From positions 1 to 6,398 of the forward strand of contig JAOUEB010000084.1 in assembly GCA_029858925.1 (NCBI GenBank): 6,398 bases of DNA, in the 5' to 3' direction. The translations under genes and the position numbers were made by a program. Each line of letters opens with the position of its first letter. Positions within the stretch are counted from its first letter, which is position 1. The stretch comes from Nitrospira sp. GTDB taxonomy: Bacteria > Nitrospirota > Nitrospiria > Nitrospirales > Nitrospiraceae. The notes beneath the pieces were generated by a model. That model ran no database searches and was not told the DNA's origin. It was given only the letters and a program-made list of their open reading frames with translations. Positions 4,703-6,398 of this stretch are shown one piece after another.

Positions 4703-5950
4703 TCAGCCGATGCCGGCAAATCGTTTGCGAAAGACCTCCGGCGATAGCCCGGCCAATGCCGCGCAACGGCCAAGCCTGTCCGGATCGTTGAAGTCCTCGT
4801 CGGTCAGCCGGATCATATATTGCCGGGCGGTGTGGTAGGACTGGGACCCGACATCCACCATTCTGACTCTCGCCCGCCCCGTGACCGGGTCCAGCATCTG
4901 TTTGAATGGAATCGGCGTGAAGCGCCCGTCCTGAATCGACACCATCGCCGCCGTCCCCCCATCGAGCAGATACTGGGCGGCGCAATATCCGAGATCGCGC
5001 GTGTATTCGATGTCGTACGGAATGGGATCTGCGCAGCGCAATTCATAGCCGACATTCTTGGAGACGATCGGGACCGAAAGCCCCAAGGCCTTCAGCTCTT
5101 TCGTCACCTCCCGCCGGAGCACATCGCCGAGATCCACCTCAGACAGGCGCAAGTGGCCATGTTCATCCCGTTCGACCTGTTCCAGCCCTTGAAGGTCTTG
5201 AGGATCCAACATTTCGATCAACCCCTCAGCCAGCACGGCGACACCGTCGGTTCGGCCGCTGTTGAGACGCTTGATGACGGCGCCGATCAACAGATCCACC
5301 AGGCGCCGCAATTTTACAGGCCGCTCCGTAAATTCCTCCGGAATGATCGTCACAGTCGCGCCGGCGGCTTTCCCGATCCCCAGCGCCAAGTGGCCGGCCT
5401 TGCGCCCCATCGTCACGACGAAATACCACCGAGCGGTGGTATGGGCGTCGACCATGAGATTTTTCACGATGCCGACGCCGAAGTGCCGCGCGGTTTGAAA
5501 CCCGAATGTCGGAATGCCGTTGGGCAAGTCGAGATCGTTATCGATCGTCTTCGGCACGTGCACGACCTGGATCCTGCCGGCCGACCGTTCCTCCACTTTG
5601 AGCGCCGAGAAGGCCGTATCGTCTCCACCGATAGTGATCAAGCGCGTGACCCCGAGCTGTGCCAGGGTGGACAGGACACGGTCCAGATGTTCGGCTGTTT
5701 TAGTCGGATTGGCCCGCGACGTGCCGAGATAGGACCCGCCGCGAAAGTGCAGCCGGCTGACTTCTTCGATCGAGAGCGGCCGCACATTCCCCCCGCTCCC
5801 CTCCATGATCCATTTGAACCCGTCCAGAATGCCGAGGACATCGCAGCCGCCGAGAATGCCGCGGATCGTGGCCGCGCTGATGACACTGTTGATGCCGGGC
5901 GCCGGTCCGCCCCCGACCAAAATGCCGATGATCGTTCGCTGTGTCGCCAT
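4703..5950 (-). CDS. pfp: Phosphofructokinase, probably pyrophosphate-dependent
   Basis: A 415-residue cytoplasmic PfkA-superfamily enzyme converting fructose 6-phosphate to fructose 1,6-bisphosphate. Motifs seen are the phosphate-donor loop GGGPAPGIN (13-21), RGGSYLGTSR (70-79), GGDDT (108-112), the catalytic PKTIDND (133-139, base Asp137) and the substrate-contacting MGRKAGHLA (181-189). The donor is read from two positions: ATP enzymes have a Gly after GGD and a Gly in PGTIDND. Here Asp111 and Lys134 occupy them, the combination known from PPi-dependent enzymes, and GGGPAPGIN is likewise the PPi-type loop. Length (415 against about 320 for E. coli PfkA) fits the PPi/clade-P group. If so, the reaction is reversible and uses PPi from biosynthesis. 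It starts 12 bases after the aldolase/phosphatase stop, whose TAAGGG contributes the likely Shine-Dalgarno, implying translational coupling. Donor specificity is inferred from sequence. Confidence 0.93.
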   Translation of the reverse strand: MATQRTIIGILVGGGPAPGINSVISAATIRGILGGCDVLGILDGFKWIMEGSGGNVRPLSIEEVSRLHFRGGSYLGTSRANPTKTAEHLDRVLSTLAQLGVTRLITIGGDDTAFSALKVEERSAGRIQVVHVPKTIDNDLDLPNGIPTFGFQTARHFGVGIVKNLMVDAHTTARWYFVVTMGRKAGHLALGIGKAAGATVTIIPEEFTERPVKLRRLVDLLIGAVIKRLNSGRTDGVAVLAEGLIEMLDPQDLQGLEQVERDEHGHLRLSEVDLGDVLRREVTKELKALGLSVPIVSKNVGYELRCADPIPYDIEYTRDLGYCAAQYLLDGGTAAMVSIQDGRFTPIPFKQMLDPVTGRARVRMVDVGSQSYHTARQYMIRLTDEDFNDPDRLGRCAALAGLSPEVFRKRFAGIG

Positions 5951-5962
5951 CCTTGCGCGCCC

Positions 5963-6398
5963 TTATGTGCTGGCCCAACGGCCTTCCAGCTTCTTCATGA
6001 TCTGCGGCATAGTTGTATACTCCATTTCGTCGAGAGGCAAGCGGTGCGGCTCGAACGGGCCATGGAGGCGCAGCACGTCCGCAATTCTATTGGCGTCCCG
6101 CCGCGCCTCATCGTACGACGGGTCGTCGAACATATCACGCGGCCCGATGAGCCGGCCATCGGCAAGCTGAAATCCCAAACAAGCGACACGCGGAGGCCCG
6201 TCGAACCTGGTCGGCGTGGCTTGTTTCACCGACACGGGCATTAACGGCCCATAGTGCGAGCCTCGCATCCAGCCTTCGATAATCCAGGGATAGCGAAACG
6301 GCTCCAAGACTTCTCCGACCGCGGGGAAATTCTGTTGCGCCCGCACGATCATGACCGGGTCGTCCTTGCCGACATACTTCCCCGCGATAAGCGAGAGC
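5963..6398 (-). CDS. fbp: Fructose-1,6-bisphosphate aldolase/phosphatase, C-terminal part (5' end beyond window)
   Basis: The last 144 residues of a bifunctional archaeal-type (class V) enzyme that condenses triose phosphates and hydrolyses the resulting FBP to fructose 6-phosphate, making gluconeogenesis effectively irreversible. Diagnostic segments are IAGKYVGKDDPVMIVR, FPAVGEVLEPFRYP, MRGSHYGPLMP, ATPTRFDGPPRV, LVGPRD-like LIGPRDMFDDP, HGPFEPHRLP and EMEYTT. The Tyr and Lys of KYVGK are three residues apart, and the Tyr of EMEYTT lies 119 residues after the first Tyr. This is the spacing I recall for the active-site residues Tyr229, Lys232 (Schiff base) and Tyr348 of the crystallised archaeal enzymes, so both aldolase and phosphatase conformations look supported. 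The frame is open to the window edge; the Met at 6352 is internal, because the homologous catalytic Lys precedes it. By the same spacing, the full protein should be about 365 residues. It is first in a likely operon with the phosphofructokinase. Confidence 0.93.
   Translation of the reverse strand, partial: LSLIAGKYVGKDDPVMIVRAQQNFPAVGEVLEPFRYPWIIEGWMRGSHYGPLMPVSVKQATPTRFDGPPRVACLGFQLADGRLIGPRDMFDDPSYDEARRDANRIADVLRLHGPFEPHRLPLDEMEYTTMPQIMKKLEGRWAST

Noticed and set aside
4820..6244. Long plus-strand open frame of 474 codons opposite the phosphofructokinase and aldolase/phosphatase genes
   Set aside because: It is antisense to two genes with unmistakable catalytic motifs. The translation is rich in Arg, Pro and His and has no recognisable domain, typical of shadow frames in GC-rich DNA.

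Overview
The window looks like chromosomal DNA of a GC-rich, free-living Gram-negative bacterium. A Nitrospira-like member of the Nitrospirota is my best guess. The guess rests on the gene mix (archaeal-type FBP aldolase/phosphatase next to a PPi-type phosphofructokinase, a tandem-domain universal stress protein, an outer-membrane-type lipoprotein) and on degenerate intergenic repeats of a style I associate with those genomes. No rRNA, tRNA, CRISPR array, transposase or phage gene is visible, so taxonomy is inference. Eight protein genes are supported: seven on the minus strand and one (a lipoprotein) on the plus strand. The genes at the two window edges are partial.

Right part, read on the minus strand from 6398 down to 3806: the C-terminal part of a bifunctional fructose-1,6-bisphosphate aldolase/phosphatase is followed after 12 bases by a phosphofructokinase carrying the residues expected of a pyrophosphate-dependent enzyme. 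After another 39 bases comes a universal stress protein with two UspA domains. Spacing and orientation suggest one operon. It holds an irreversible gluconeogenic enzyme and a probably reversible F6P/FBP enzyme side by side, with a stress protein appended.

Middle part (2342 to about 3667): a MarR-type repressor with an unusual cysteine/histidine-rich C-terminal tail is transcribed leftward from a recognisable sigma70-type promoter. A clean 18-bp dyad sits between that promoter and the start codon and is probably its own operator. It converges with a rightward gene for a small lipoprotein of unknown function. A long nested GC-rich inverted repeat lies between the two stop codons.

Left part (2210 down to 1, minus strand): a rubrerythrin lacking a rubredoxin domain, a strong intrinsic terminator, an Fe-S oxidoreductase of the GlpC/HdrD type, and the N-terminal part of a DUF3501 protein. 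These three families recur together and are plausibly a peroxide or oxidative-stress module in which the Fe-S protein feeds electrons to rubrerythrin. The terminator after rubrerythrin would make it the most abundant product, with lower read-through expression of the other two. Short degenerate tandem repeats fill the gap between the Fe-S protein and DUF3501.

No wholly new system is evident. The most interesting items are the MarR tail and its operator, the aldolase/phosphatase plus PPi-PFK pairing, and the internally terminated rubrerythrin/Fe-S/DUF3501 module.
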